From: DAITBA01 sp036824005
GTDB taxonomy: Bacteria; Pseudomonadota; Gammaproteobacteria; Burkholderiales; Rhodocyclaceae
DNA: 64,000 bases
Direction of reading: 5' to 3'
Assembly (NCBI GenBank): GCA_036824005.1
Contig: DAITBA010000015.1
Location: 62,001-126,000 of the forward strand
The notes beneath the pieces were generated by a model. That model was not told the origin of the DNA and searched no databases. It saw only the letters and a program-made list of their open reading frames with translations. Made by a program: the position numbers and the translations under genes. Shown here piece after piece: positions 41,968-51,421 of this stretch. How positions within the stretch are numbered: the first letter of the stretch is position 1; each line of letters begins with the position of its first letter.

Positions 41968-43710
41968 CTAGTGAAGGAGAACGTCGCCCAACCGCTCTTC
42001 GCCAACAAGCCTGTCGCCTAGCTTTTGCGGATCCAAGGGGCGGCTGAAGAAATAACCCTGGAATCGGTCGCACTGCTGGAGGCGGAGAAAGTCGGCCTGC
42101 TCGGCCGTCTCTACGCCCTCGGCAATGGTCATCAACCGCAGACTTTGGGCCACCGCCATGATGGCGCGCACGATCGCTGCGTCTTCCTCGTCCAGCGTCG
42201 AGTCGCGTACGAAGGATTTGTCGATCTTGAGGATGTCGATCGGGAACCGCTTGAGATAAGACAGCGACGAATAGCCGGTGCCGAAATCGTCGACGGAGAT
42301 CTTGACGCCCATATTCTTCAAGGCACGCAGCATGCCGATCGTGCTTTCGGCATCGCGCATCAGGACAGTCTCCGTGATCTCCAACTGCAGCAGTTGCGGC
42401 GGGAAGCCGGTCCGGTCGAGTGCCTTGCGCACGGCATCGAGCAGCCGGGGCTGACCGAACTGAACGGCAGACACGTTCACCGACACCGACAACTGGCCGA
42501 AGCCGCTGTCGTGCCATTGCTTGCCCTGCTCGCAGGCGCGCCGCAGAACCCATTCTCCGATGTCCACGATCAGCCCGGACTCATCGGCGATCGGGATAAA
42601 CCGGTCGGGCGGGATGAGACCGCGCAGGGGATGCTGCCAGCGCACCAACGCTTCGACGCCCAACGTACGCCCGTTCTGGGAACTCACGCAGGGCTGGTAT
42701 TGCAGGAACAGTTCGTTGCGTTCGATGGCGTGGCGCAGATCGGTTTCCAACGCGATGCGCTCGGCCGAGGAAGCATTCATGTCGCGGGTATAACACCGGA
42801 AGCCATTGCCGCCGGCGCGCTTGACATGCGCCATGGCCGTTTCGGCGTTCATCAGCAACTGGTAGACCTCATCGCCATCGTCGGGAATCAGGGCCACGCC
42901 GATGCTGGGTGTCAGATACAGCTCCAGGCGGTCCTTCATGAACGGCGCGTCGAAGGCACGCATCAGCCAGTGACAGAAGTTCGCGATCGCGGGTTCCTCG
43001 CTCATCGCAGGTTGGAAAACACCGAATTCGTCACCGCCAAGACGGGCCACGATTGCGCTCGATTCGGCGCATTCGGCCACTCGTTTGGCGACCTGACGCA
43101 GAATTTCATTGCCCGTCTCGTAACCGAACGAGCTGTTGATGCGCAGAAACCGATCGACGTCGATACTAAACAGGGCGCCATTGGGAACTTTGCCGCTGCG
43201 CCTGGCCTCGCAGATCCACTCGGAGACACGTTCGCAGAAGAGGTTGTGATTGGGCAGATTCGACAACGGATCGAAGTATGCCAATTCCTTGATGCGATGA
43301 TCGGCCTGGCGTACCGCCTGGCGCGTCGCCGCACCGCGCAGCTCGCGTTCAATCACCGGAATCAGCTTGGCGAAGTTGCCTTTCGGGATGTAATCGTTGA
43401 CTCCGCCATGCATGGCGGTTACCGCCTGCTGGTCGCTGATCTGACCGGAATAGATGATGAACGGGATGTCCCTATCGCTCTGCTTGAGAACCTCCAGAGC
43501 GGCGAAGGAATCGAATCCCGGCATGTTGTGATCACAGATGATCACTTCCCAGTCGCCGGTCTGCAAGGCGCCCGCCAGGTCGACGGCATTGTCGACGCGC
43601 TGGTAGTCAACGTGGGCGCCGCGCGCCGCCAGCTCGGAATAAAGCAGGAAGGCGTCGTCTTCCGAGTCGTCAACCACAAGCATGTGGATTGGACGATCGC
43701 CGAACATCAC
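41968..43710 (-). CDS. REC-GGDEF-EAL c-di-GMP signalling protein
   Basis: This is a 580-residue protein with a receiver (about 8-125), a GGDEF domain with intact RLGGDEFG and an EAL domain with EALVRW, NVSAVQF, EITETVLM, DDFGTGYSSLSYLK and AEGVET. Both catalytic domains look intact, so it could make and degrade c-di-GMP. The RxxD inhibition site before GGDEF is missing (AESS). No membrane segment is seen. It may start at GTG 43710 or ATG 43707 after GGAGAG. It lies just upstream of flhD, a fitting place for motility control. Confidence 0.9.
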   Translation of the reverse strand: MMFGDRPIHMLVVDDSEDDAFLLYSELAARGAHVDYQRVDNAVDLAGALQTGDWEVIICDHNMPGFDSFAALEVLKQSDRDIPFIIYSGQISDQQAVTAMHGGVNDYIPKGNFAKLIPVIERELRGAATRQAVRQADHRIKELAYFDPLSNLPNHNLFCERVSEWICEARRSGKVPNGALFSIDVDRFLRINSSFGYETGNEILRQVAKRVAECAESSAIVARLGGDEFGVFQPAMSEEPAIANFCHWLMRAFDAPFMKDRLELYLTPSIGVALIPDDGDEVYQLLMNAETAMAHVKRAGGNGFRCYTRDMNASSAERIALETDLRHAIERNELFLQYQPCVSSQNGRTLGVEALVRWQHPLRGLIPPDRFIPIADESGLIVDIGEWVLRRACEQGKQWHDSGFGQLSVSVNVSAVQFGQPRLLDAVRKALDRTGFPPQLLQLEITETVLMRDAESTIGMLRALKNMGVKISVDDFGTGYSSLSYLKRFPIDILKIDKSFVRDSTLDEEDAAIVRAIMAVAQSLRLMTIAEGVETAEQADFLRLQQCDRFQGYFFSRPLDPQKLGDRLVGEERLGDVLLH

Positions 43711-43766
43711 GTTAAGACTCTCCGAAACATTGCCAGCTGCGAAACTGAAGTCATTCTTATCTCGAA

Positions 43767-43793
43767 TCTACGTCGGATGCAAGAAAAACTTGA
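43767..43793 (-). promoter_or_regulatory. Weak sigma-28-like promoter candidate before the GGDEF-EAL gene
   Basis: On the minus strand TCAAGTTT, 11 nt, GACGTAGA. The upstream box is identical to that of the motA promoter, but the downstream box matches GCCGATAA at only four of eight positions. Confidence 0.25.
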
Positions 43794-43800
43794 TTCCGCC

Positions 43801-43817
43801 GAAAGGGGCATTGCCCC
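43801..43817 (-). terminator. Possible terminator after the HDOD-REC-GGDEF gene
   Basis: On the minus strand GGGGC-AAT-GCCCC is followed by TTTCGG, a short stem with a weak T-run, close to the stop codon at 43830. Confidence 0.35.
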
Positions 43818-43829
43818 CCGCCGAGCGCC

Positions 43830-45755
43830 TCAGGGACGGGCCTGCGCGCTGGCGATCCGGTTACGCCCGCGCTCCTTCGCCAGATAGACGCCTTGATCGG
43901 CGCGCTTGATGAGCGCCTCCGCGTCCGCCGTATCCGCGTCCCGCGCTGCCGCCCCGATACTGACACTGCCCTTCAGCGCCAGCATTCCAGTTCTAACCTG
44001 CATCGCCTCCACCGCGCGCCGCACGCGCTCGGCACAGACCACGGCCTGTTCGAGCGACGTTTCCGGGCAGATAACCAGGAATTCGTCACCCCCGAGTCGG
44101 CAAATCACGTCCTGGGCACGGATTGCCTGCCTGATGGTCGCCGTCGTCTGGCGCAGCACGATGTCGCCCACGTCGTGCCCGAAGCTGTCGTTTATCTGCT
44201 TGAACTCGTCAAGGTCGATCACCATGCAGGCCAGCGCCCGCTGGTTGCGGCTGGAACTTGCCCACTCCTGCTGCATCCGGTCCATGGCATAGCGCCGGTT
44301 GGGAACACCGGTGAGGACATCGGTGAGCGCCATTTCCTGCAGGCGTCTGTTGCTGATGGCCAGCTCTGCCGCAAATTGCCGGATTTCCTCACGGTCGCGC
44401 TGGATCTCCTCCTGCAGCTTGATCACGCGGCCGCCGGCCTGCAGCCGCGCTGCCAGCACCCTCGGCTTGAGCGGCTTGGACATGAAATCGTCCACGCCAT
44501 TGGCGAATGCCTCGACCAGCCGATCTTCCTCTTCCAGGCTGGTCAGTATGAGGATGTAGATGTGCCGACCGACCTTGGTCTTGCGCAATGCCTTGGTCAT
44601 GTCGATGCCGTCCATCTCGGGCATCATCCAGTCCACGATCATCATTTGCGGCTGCGTGTCGAGGGCGACCTCGATGCCCTGCTTGCCGTCCTTCGCCTCC
44701 ATCACCTCGTGGCCCGCCTTCTCCAGAACGCTGCGCAGCATCGCGCGCATTGTCGGATCGTCGTCCACAACGAGCACGCGCAGACGCTGCCCGCCTAGCG
44801 TCGGCGCGGCCACACTCGGCGCCAATGGCGCCGGTTCCGGCATCGGGTTCGCCATCTCCTCGAAGGCGGGCAGGCATTGCGTCCGTACGCTGAGCAGGGC
44901 GCCCCAGTCCAGCCACTCTCTGGCCACTCCGTCGCAGAGCGCGCTCAGGTCGTCGGCGTCTATCGACAGCCGCGACCCAAGCAGGAACAAGTGTGGCATG
45001 AGTGCTTGGCGTTCCTTCTCGGGTGCCACGCAAATGCTGGCAATGTGCCTGGCCAGGATGAGGCCCTGCATCAGATTATGATGCCGCGACCCATCCGGGA
45101 AACCTGCCTGCTCGGGATCTTCGTGGTAATAGACCGGCTCGACGAATATCTTCGGCACGCCCCAGTCGGAGAGCATGGCGGTGCTCAGTCCGGCGTGATC
45201 CATGGCAAACGATTCACGCTCCATCTCGTTCAGCCGCGGACCCCTGCGGTCGGCCACGTGCGCGAGGATGCGCGAGTAGTCTTCGGGGAACAGCGTCGCC
45301 AGCGCCAGTTCGCCGATGCGCGCCAGTAATCCGACGCAGAATGCCTCCTCGGGCTGGGCAATTCGCGCCCGGGTAGCAATCGCCTGCATGGCTATGGCGC
45401 AGGCGAGTGAACTCGACCAGTACTCCTGATAATCGAAATTGCGGCAAGAGCCGTTGCGGTAGGTGGAGAGCAGCGAGAACCCCAGGGCGAGGCTACGCAC
45501 CGCCGGGATCCCCAGCACCAGCAGGGCGTCCTGAACCGACGCCACGGGCCTCCTGCCAACCGCGTTGGCACCGTTGGAGGCTTTGATCAGCCGGCCGACG
45601 AAGGCTGGATCGGACTTCACCACGCGCGCGATCTCCACCGTCGCGACGCTTTCCTGCTGCGTCATGCGGATGATGGCAAGGGCGACGCCCTTCGGCGACG
45701 GTAGCTCACCGGTCGCTTTAAGCTGCTCAAACTTCGATATATCTATCGGACTCAT
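43830..45755 (-). CDS. HDOD-REC-GGDEF protein, diguanylate cyclase
   Basis: This is a 641-residue protein. An HDOD domain (about 15-215) is followed by a receiver (about 337-455, phospho-acceptor in MIVDWMMPEMDG), a short coiled coil and a GGDEF domain. The active site GGDEF is intact and RAQD stands five residues before the RLGGDEF arginine-leucine pair ends, giving a canonical RxxD inhibitory site. It should make c-di-GMP under phosphorylation control and be product-inhibited. The histidine kinase that would phosphorylate it is not evident. It is the second HDOD protein in the window. Confidence 0.9.
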   Translation of the reverse strand: MSPIDISKFEQLKATGELPSPKGVALAIIRMTQQESVATVEIARVVKSDPAFVGRLIKASNGANAVGRRPVASVQDALLVLGIPAVRSLALGFSLLSTYRNGSCRNFDYQEYWSSSLACAIAMQAIATRARIAQPEEAFCVGLLARIGELALATLFPEDYSRILAHVADRRGPRLNEMERESFAMDHAGLSTAMLSDWGVPKIFVEPVYYHEDPEQAGFPDGSRHHNLMQGLILARHIASICVAPEKERQALMPHLFLLGSRLSIDADDLSALCDGVAREWLDWGALLSVRTQCLPAFEEMANPMPEPAPLAPSVAAPTLGGQRLRVLVVDDDPTMRAMLRSVLEKAGHEVMEAKDGKQGIEVALDTQPQMMIVDWMMPEMDGIDMTKALRKTKVGRHIYILILTSLEEEDRLVEAFANGVDDFMSKPLKPRVLAARLQAGGRVIKLQEEIQRDREEIRQFAAELAISNRRLQEMALTDVLTGVPNRRYAMDRMQQEWASSSRNQRALACMVIDLDEFKQINDSFGHDVGDIVLRQTTATIRQAIRAQDVICRLGGDEFLVICPETSLEQAVVCAERVRRAVEAMQVRTGMLALKGSVSIGAAARDADTADAEALIKRADQGVYLAKERGRNRIASAQARP

Positions 45756-45918
45756 GGCCTTGCCCGCGCGTCAATTGGTCGGCTGCAGAAAACGACGCCT
45801 CTCTGCAAGGACATATTACGGCCCCGCCCCGGGGCAGCTTTAGCGGCGCCGACCGTGCCTCTCAGCCTGTAAGCCCCTGGCCGGCACGGCGTATGGACGG
45901 GGAGTCCCGCCCGCGGCC

Positions 45919-45927
45919 TGTTAGAAT
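45919..45927 (+). promoter_or_regulatory. Extended -10 candidate for the Nudix gene
   Basis: TGTTAGAAT fits an extended -10 (TGn plus TAGAAT) about 33 nt before the Nudix start. No good -35 is seen. Confidence 0.3.
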
Positions 45928-45959
45928 GCCAATGTCGATAATCACGTCGTTACCGGGCC

Positions 45960-46496
45960 GTGAACTTCTGCAGTCACTGCGGTGCCCCCGTGGTCTTGCG
46001 CATTCCAGACGGCGACAACCTGCCGCGTTTCGTTTGCGCAAGCTGCGGCATGATTCACTACCAGAATCCAAAGCTGGTGATCGGCGCCATCGTCGAATGG
46101 GACGACAGGATACTGATGTGCAAGCGGGCGATAGAACCGCGCTCGGGTTACTGGACCCTGCCGGCGGGCTTCATGGAAAACGACGAGACGACAGCCCAGG
46201 CCGCGGCGCGCGAAACTCTCGAAGAAGCCCTGGCCCGCATCGAGGTGGGCGAATTGTTTTCACTGATCAACGTTCCCCACATTAATCAGGTTCATATGAT
46301 CTACCGCGCGCGCCTGCTCGATCTGGATTTCATGCCCGGCGCAGAAACGACGGAAGTGCGCCTTTTCGACGAGAGCGCCATGCCCTGGCGCGACATCGCT
46401 TTCCGCTCGATCGCAATGTCATTGCGCTTCTACTATGCCGACCGCCGTGAGGGCAGCTTCCGCTTCCATGCGGAAGACATTCTCGTGCCGCGCTAG
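45960..46496 (+). CDS. Nudix hydrolase with N-terminal zinc ribbon
   Basis: This is a 178-residue protein. CSHCG and CASCG form a zinc ribbon at the N-terminus, and the Nudix box begins GFMENDETTAQ and continues AARETLEEA, fitting Gx5Ex7REx2EE. It hydrolyses a nucleoside diphosphate linked to another group; related proteins act on ADP-ribose, NADH or FAD. The GTG start has no strong ribosome site. It is divergent from the HDOD gene. Confidence 0.87.
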   Translation: MNFCSHCGAPVVLRIPDGDNLPRFVCASCGMIHYQNPKLVIGAIVEWDDRILMCKRAIEPRSGYWTLPAGFMENDETTAQAAARETLEEALARIEVGELFSLINVPHINQVHMIYRARLLDLDFMPGAETTEVRLFDESAMPWRDIAFRSIAMSLRFYYADRREGSFRFHAEDILVPR

Positions 46497-47608
46497 GGTT
46501 CTGCTTCGAAATGTCGCAGCAGGATGTAGGTGCGCGGGTGGTGGCGGTATGGACAACAGTGCCGAGCCCCGCACCGCAGCGAGCCCGCGCTGCCTGGTTG
46601 GGCATCGGACCAGCACGGCAACAAAGCATGGCGTGGATGATCGGCATTCCTGTGCTGTGAGTTGGCGGGACCGGCCACGAGCCGGGCTGTAACATAAAAA
46701 GCGCGCGCGGCTCGCCGCCGTGAAGGCGCGCAACGTGTATGCCAGTGGCAAGACCAATGCCCATGCCTTCGCACTCGTCTGCCCTGTGCATGCGCTGAAG
46801 CGGAAAAAAGCGGGGGTTCGGCGTTCGCCTGATCGAACCCGGCACCTTTGTCGCGGACGTGAAGGTGTTCGCTGTCACCGACAACCGAGCGACTGAACTC
46901 GATGCGTGCCTCCGGGCGGATGCGGGTGAACTTCAAGGCATTGCCGAGCATCTCCACCATGAGCGCGTGTGCGAGCCGGGCATCGGCCTGCTCCGGCGCG
47001 TGATCGGTGATCATCTTCGTCACGCTGCGCCATGGTTCGCCGTCGCGAAGTCTCGACAGCAACCCGTGCGCGGGACGAGCCATGTCGAGGGGCTCGCGGC
47101 GGACACGCGTCAGACGGTCTCGCGAGCGCGTAAGCAGTCCCTAGAATCTGCCGGTTCAGGCGCCGGACCGCGGCGCGAATGCATCCTAGGCAATCGATGC
47201 CGTCCGCATCGAGACCGTCGCCGTACTCCTCTTCGGACACGTGGCTGAAACCGTCGAGAACACCCAACGGCGCGCGCAGATCGTGGATTATCGAGTAGGT
47301 CGGAGCATCCGTTTCGCGCCCCAACGCGGCCGTTCGCGCACACGGGCAGCGGAGTTCGTCACCTCAGCGTAGGCTCGATGCACGCGCATCCGGCCCTGTT
47401 GTGCCGGCTGGCAATGATTTTGTACTGCACGGATGTTTCGCCTTGCGTCGCAGTATGCACGCAGCCATACCGCCGGAGACGCGCACATCCTCACCACGGC
47501 ACCGGGGGTACGAATGCAGTTGGCGGGCTGACTCATGGCAGCGAATTGACAACCGGCCGAGGCTCGAATACGGTCGACTCGCGTCGTCCCGTTCCATGAG
47601 GCGTTTCC
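46497..47608. other. 1.1-kb interval without an intact gene
   Basis: The interval lies between the Nudix and Rieske genes. Its middle (46680-47330, minus strand) is a frameshifted histidine-kinase remnant. The right-hand part up to 47608 shows only broken frames that might be the kinase's upstream region, plus the Rieske ribosome site. Confidence 0.6.
46680..47330 (-). pseudogene. Frameshifted sensor histidine kinase remnant
   Basis: Three minus-strand frames together give a histidine-kinase core. The first reads YSIIHDLRAPLGVLDGFSHV, the HisKA box with its His near 47284. The second reads EMLGNALKFTRIRPEARIEF and VRDKGAGFDQANA (N and G1 boxes). The third reads RMHRADECEGMGIGLATGIH (G2 box). 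At least two frameshifts are needed, and the sensor part is missing. The closest pattern is the phytochrome- or PAS-type kinase with GxGIGLAT. If the frameshifts are real it is inactive. Confidence 0.7.
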
Positions 47609-48310
47609 ATGAAGCGTCGTGCTTTTCTCTCATCCTGCGCCGCCGGCTGCGCGGCCGCAGCGCTGCCAGGCAGCGTGTCCGCGGGACTGCAGCCACACTA
47701 CTACTCCCGCACGCTGCTGGTAGATGCGCACGGACAGCCGCTACGGGCCACCTCGGTCGTCGCCCGGCGCAACTATATCTTCCACTATCCCTACGCCAGC
47801 ACGCCGTGCTTCCTGCTCGACCTTGGACACGCGGTGCGGCCAAGCAGCTCGCTGCAAACGGCCGAATCGAAAAGCTACGACTGGCCGGGCGGCGTTGGCC
47901 CGCGGGGCTCGCTGGTCGCCTACTCGGCCATCTGCGCACACAAGCTGAGCTATCCGACGAGGGACGTGAGCTTCATCAGCTACCGCGCTACCCCCACCGC
48001 GCCGAGCGGGGCCGCCGCGGTGATTCATTGCTGTTCGGAGCACAGCCAGTACGATCCGGCGCACGGCGCGCGAGTGGTATCGGGGCCCGCGCCGCAACCC
48101 CTGGCCGCGATCCTGCTCGAATACCATGCCGCACAGGACATGCTCTACGCGGTAGGCACGCTGGGCGGGGAGATGTTCAACGAGTTCTTCGCCAAGTTCG
48201 CCTTCCGCCTGGCACTCGACAACGGTGGCAGAGACGCGCGACAGCCAACCGGCTCCCAGGCTCAGGTGTTGGCGCTCGACAGTTTTTGTCGGCAGCAGAT
48301 ACGGTGCTAA
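47609..48310 (+). CDS. Tat-exported Rieske [2Fe-2S] protein
   Basis: This is a 233-residue protein. A twin-arginine signal (MKRRAFLSSCAAG) precedes a Rieske-type domain. The cluster ligands are C109-A-H111 and C142-x-x-H145 (CSEH); the spacing between boxes is about 31 residues. It would be folded in the cytosol and exported, giving a periplasmic electron-transfer protein. No cytochrome b or oxidase partner is encoded nearby, so the redox partner is unknown. GAGG stands 7 nt before the ATG. Confidence 0.8.
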   Translation: MKRRAFLSSCAAGCAAAALPGSVSAGLQPHYYSRTLLVDAHGQPLRATSVVARRNYIFHYPYASTPCFLLDLGHAVRPSSSLQTAESKSYDWPGGVGPRGSLVAYSAICAHKLSYPTRDVSFISYRATPTAPSGAAAVIHCCSEHSQYDPAHGARVVSGPAPQPLAAILLEYHAAQDMLYAVGTLGGEMFNEFFAKFAFRLALDNGGRDARQPTGSQAQVLALDSFCRQQIRC

Positions 48311-48335
48311 AGCCGGCGCACAAATCGTGCTCCGC

Positions 48336-49109
48336 TCATTCCTCCCGCAGATCGAAATTTACCGGCACCGTCACAGTGACGTCCCTGCCACGCAGACTGT
48401 CGGGTACCGCCGTCTGCTTCAGCGCCTGGCCTAGCATTTCGCGCGCCTGGTTGTCCAGGACGGCGTGGCCGCTGGACTTAGCGACTTGCACCACGTGTGG
48501 CCGGCCATCGGCGAAGACGGCGATCCGCAGCTCCACGAGACCCGTCCATCCGCGCTCCTGGGCAATGCGCGGATACACGCGGAACCCGCGCGCACTGCTC
48601 GCCAGGGCAACCTTGTATTGGCGCAGGCCGTCGGCATCGATGCCGGCGCTCGGCGGCGGCGCAGCGACGGGCGGGGGCAGAACCGGAGCGGGATCGGGTA
48701 CGACGTTCGGCGCCGGCACGACGAAGGCCTTGCTGCGATCGCCATCCGCTTCCGCCGGTTTCGGTTCGGCCACGATCTGGGGTGGAGCCGGCGCGCGCTC
48801 GACCGGCCGTTCGGGCGCCGGAGTACGAACGACATTGGGAACTGGCACTGGTTTCGGGCGTTTCGCCGGTGGCTCGGGAGCGGGAGGCGGCGGCTCGGGA
48901 ATGCTCGCCGGCGGCGGCACGACGGCCCGCAGCGTGGCGATCAGTGGCTGCGCCAGCTTCGGCGCGTGCGGCGCATGCAGCCCGCTCCACAGCACCAGCG
49001 CGTGCAGGACGATGGACGCGGCCAGCGCCCGGACGAGGCGCTGCCGCGCGGCGAGCGCGAAGAAGTCTGCGCCTCCAGCCCCGCTGGCGGAGGTACTAGG
49101 AAAATTCAC
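48336..49109 (-). CDS. TonB-like energy transducer
   Basis: This is a 257-residue protein with one N-terminal membrane helix (LVRALAASIVLHALVLW), a long Pro-rich periplasmic spacer (about 65-160) and a C-terminal TonB domain (YPRIAQERGWTGLVELRIAV). TonB couples the proton force to outer-membrane receptors. ExbB and ExbD genes and a receptor gene are absent from the window. The start is GTG. It is convergent with the Rieske gene and divergent from the HNH gene. Confidence 0.85.
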   Translation of the reverse strand: MNFPSTSASGAGGADFFALAARQRLVRALAASIVLHALVLWSGLHAPHAPKLAQPLIATLRAVVPPPASIPEPPPPAPEPPAKRPKPVPVPNVVRTPAPERPVERAPAPPQIVAEPKPAEADGDRSKAFVVPAPNVVPDPAPVLPPPVAAPPPSAGIDADGLRQYKVALASSARGFRVYPRIAQERGWTGLVELRIAVFADGRPHVVQVAKSSGHAVLDNQAREMLGQALKQTAVPDSLRGRDVTVTVPVNFDLREE

Positions 49110-49153
49110 GGTGCTCTGCTACGCTTTGACAACTCTATGATTCTACATCGAAG

Positions 49154-49789
49154 ATGTACGCGCCCTACAGCCTGAGAGAGATCGATCCCGGTGTGCTGGT
49201 GCCCGGACCGGGCAGCCGTGCGCATCCGCTGATCCTGACACTCGACATGCACGGTGTGCCCCATCGCTGGGTCACTTGGCAGCATGCTTGCTATTACTAC
49301 GCGCGCAACCTCGTTGCCTGGTCTGCCGGGGACAACTGCTTCACGTTTCGCGGCGGGTACTGCCGCATTACCGGCCAACGTTCGGCGATCATCGCCAACA
49401 GCATCATCGCCATCAAGGGCAAGGCGCTTGCCCAGCGCAGCTTCAATGCCATCCCACCGCTCAACAACCGGGAACTTTTTCATCGCGACCGTCATATCTG
49501 CGCCTACTGCGGCGGTGAATTCGCCTTTGCGCGCCTGACCCGGGACCATATCACGCCCGTGTCCAAGGGCGGGCGCAATACATGGATGAATGTCGTGACC
49601 GCGTGCCGCTCGTGCAATCAGCAGAAGAGCGGACGTACGCCGGAGCAGGCGGGCATGGAACTGCTCTACGCGCCCTACGTTCCGAACAAGGCGGAATACC
49701 TGATTCTGTGTAACCGCAATATTCTTGCGGATCAGATGGACTTCTTGGCACGTCACGTGCCGGCGCAAAGCCGCTGGAAGAGTACCTAA
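49154..49789 (+). CDS. HNH endonuclease family protein
   Basis: This is a 211-residue protein with an HNH domain: CAYCG, then LTRDHITPVSKGG with the catalytic DH, then N and CRSCN, forming a treble-clef zinc site. The N-terminal 100 residues are typical of bacterial HNH proteins of unknown role. It lies in a normal housekeeping setting with no restriction or phage genes, so a host role is more likely than a selfish one. The ATG lies 44 nt from the divergent tonB start. Confidence 0.85.
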   Translation: MYAPYSLREIDPGVLVPGPGSRAHPLILTLDMHGVPHRWVTWQHACYYYARNLVAWSAGDNCFTFRGGYCRITGQRSAIIANSIIAIKGKALAQRSFNAIPPLNNRELFHRDRHICAYCGGEFAFARLTRDHITPVSKGGRNTWMNVVTACRSCNQQKSGRTPEQAGMELLYAPYVPNKAEYLILCNRNILADQMDFLARHVPAQSRWKST

Positions 49790-49830
49790 TGGGTGTGCCG
49801 GCACCGCACGACGGGCGACAGGTCGGCAAC

Positions 49831-49856
49831 AAATGAAGAAGCCCGCAACAGCGGGC
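49831..49856 (-). terminator. Terminator of the tRNA-Ser gene
   Basis: On the minus strand GCCCGC-TGTT-GCGGGC is followed by TTCTTCATTT, starting 14 nt past the tRNA CCA end. It could also serve the HNH gene in the opposite direction. Confidence 0.7.
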
Positions 49857-49868
49857 CTCAATTCAATC

Positions 49869-49959
<91 letters not shown>

Positions 49960-49970
49960 GAGGGCGCGAA

Positions 49971-51410
49971 GTGTACCATCAAACGTCCGCCATTGCGATC
50001 TGCCCGCGACGATGCAGCCCTCTGCGGGCAGGTGTCGCACGACTGCTTCTGCTCGTCGCCGCGGCGCTGCTTCTCGGCTGCGAGATTCCACGCGCCGCGA
50101 TGGCGCTCTTGCCCAAACCCTTGCCACCCTATGGCGAGCTTGGCGAACTCGTGGTCGCGACGCGCAGCGGCCCGACGACCTATTCGACCGGCGAGGCCGG
50201 ATCGGTCAACGGTTTCGAGCATGATCTCATGCAGCTGTTCGCCGCGGAACTGGGCGTCAAGGCGCGTTTCATCGTCACCGCGAACCTCGAAGAACTGAAC
50301 CAGCACCTCGTCGATGGCAATGTGCATCTGGCCGCTGCCTGGCTCGATCGCCGGAGCAACGGCGCGGTGCATTTCTCCCGCCCCATCTACGAACTGCGAC
50401 AGATGCTGGTGCAACATGAAACGTCGCCCTCGATCATCGAGCTTGGCAATCTGAACGGCCGGGTCGTCGCCACCCTCTCCGGCTCCCCGGCCGCCGTGGC
50501 GCTCAAGGCGATGCAGTCCCATGTCCCGGGCATGGCGCTGATCGAGGTGGCATCCGGCAGCGACCTCGAACTTCTGGAACGCGCCAGCCAGCGCCGTATC
50601 GACCTCGTGGCCACGGATTCGGCGCACTTCGCTCTGGCGCGCAATCTGTACCCCTCGCTGCAGGAAGCTCATCCGCTGCCGGACTCGCTGACGCTGTCAT
50701 GGGCGTTTCCCGCCGACGCGGACAGACAACTGGTCGAGCGCACCAATGCCTTCATCGCCAAGGCGGGACGGGACGGTACTCTCGATCGGCTGATCGACCG
50801 CTATTTCGGCCATGCCAATCGCTTGCCTGCGCTCGACGTCAACGTCTTTGTCGAGCGCATCCGGACGCTGCTGCCGCGTTACCGCGAAGCGTTCATGATG
50901 GCCGGCGAGCGGGTCGGGATCGACTGGCGCATGCTGGCGGCGCTCGCCTATCAGGAGTCGCACTGGAATCCGGCGGCCGAGTCGCCGACCGGCGTGCGCG
51001 GCTTCATGATGCTCACCGAGGAAACGGCCCAGCGGCTCAACGTGGCCGACCTGCTCGACCCGGTGCAGAACATCGACGCCGGGGCGCGCTATCTCGCCGA
51101 GTTGCGCGCGCAACTGCCGCCGGAGGTCGTCGAGCCTGATCGCAGCTGGCTGGCATTAGCCGCCTACAACGTCGGCATGCGTCATGTGCACAGCGCACGC
51201 ACGATCGCCGAGGATCTCGGCCGCGAACCCAACTCCTGGTATGACATGAAGAGCGTGTTGCCGTTGCTGTCCAAGCCGGACTATGCCAGGCAGCTGAAGA
51301 GTCGCAGCGCCCGCGGCCATGAAGCAGTGGCGATGGTGGAAAACGTGCGCGTATTCTACGACCTGCTCTGCCGCCACGATCGGCCGGCGATACAGCGGCA
51401 GCGCCGCTGA
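49971..51410 (+). CDS. mltF: MltF, membrane-bound lytic murein transglycosylase F
   Basis: This is a 479-residue lipoprotein transglycosylase. A signal peptide ends in a lipobox (LLLGC), a solute-binding-type domain covers about 50-280 and an SLT domain follows, with the catalytic Glu in AYQESHWNPAAESPTGVRGF. It cleaves peptidoglycan and makes anhydro ends. I chose the GTG at 49971 because it follows GAGGG by 6 nt and clears the tRNA gene; the frame is open further upstream through the tRNA. The gene is convergent with serS. Confidence 0.9.
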   Translation: MYHQTSAIAICPRRCSPLRAGVARLLLLVAAALLLGCEIPRAAMALLPKPLPPYGELGELVVATRSGPTTYSTGEAGSVNGFEHDLMQLFAAELGVKARFIVTANLEELNQHLVDGNVHLAAAWLDRRSNGAVHFSRPIYELRQMLVQHETSPSIIELGNLNGRVVATLSGSPAAVALKAMQSHVPGMALIEVASGSDLELLERASQRRIDLVATDSAHFALARNLYPSLQEAHPLPDSLTLSWAFPADADRQLVERTNAFIAKAGRDGTLDRLIDRYFGHANRLPALDVNVFVERIRTLLPRYREAFMMAGERVGIDWRMLAALAYQESHWNPAAESPTGVRGFMMLTEETAQRLNVADLLDPVQNIDAGARYLAELRAQLPPEVVEPDRSWLALAAYNVGMRHVHSARTIAEDLGREPNSWYDMKSVLPLLSKPDYARQLKSRSARGHEAVAMVENVRVFYDLLCRHDRPAIQRQRR

Positions 51411-51421
51411 GAACGCGGCGT

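Noticed and set aside
42025..43887. Long + strand open frame opposite the REC-GGDEF-EAL gene
   Set aside because: The minus-strand protein has every GGDEF and EAL motif; the + frame has none and is a codon-bias shadow.
46493..47324. An intact histidine kinase gene
   Set aside because: The conserved boxes fall in three different frames, so at least two frameshifts are needed; called a pseudogene.
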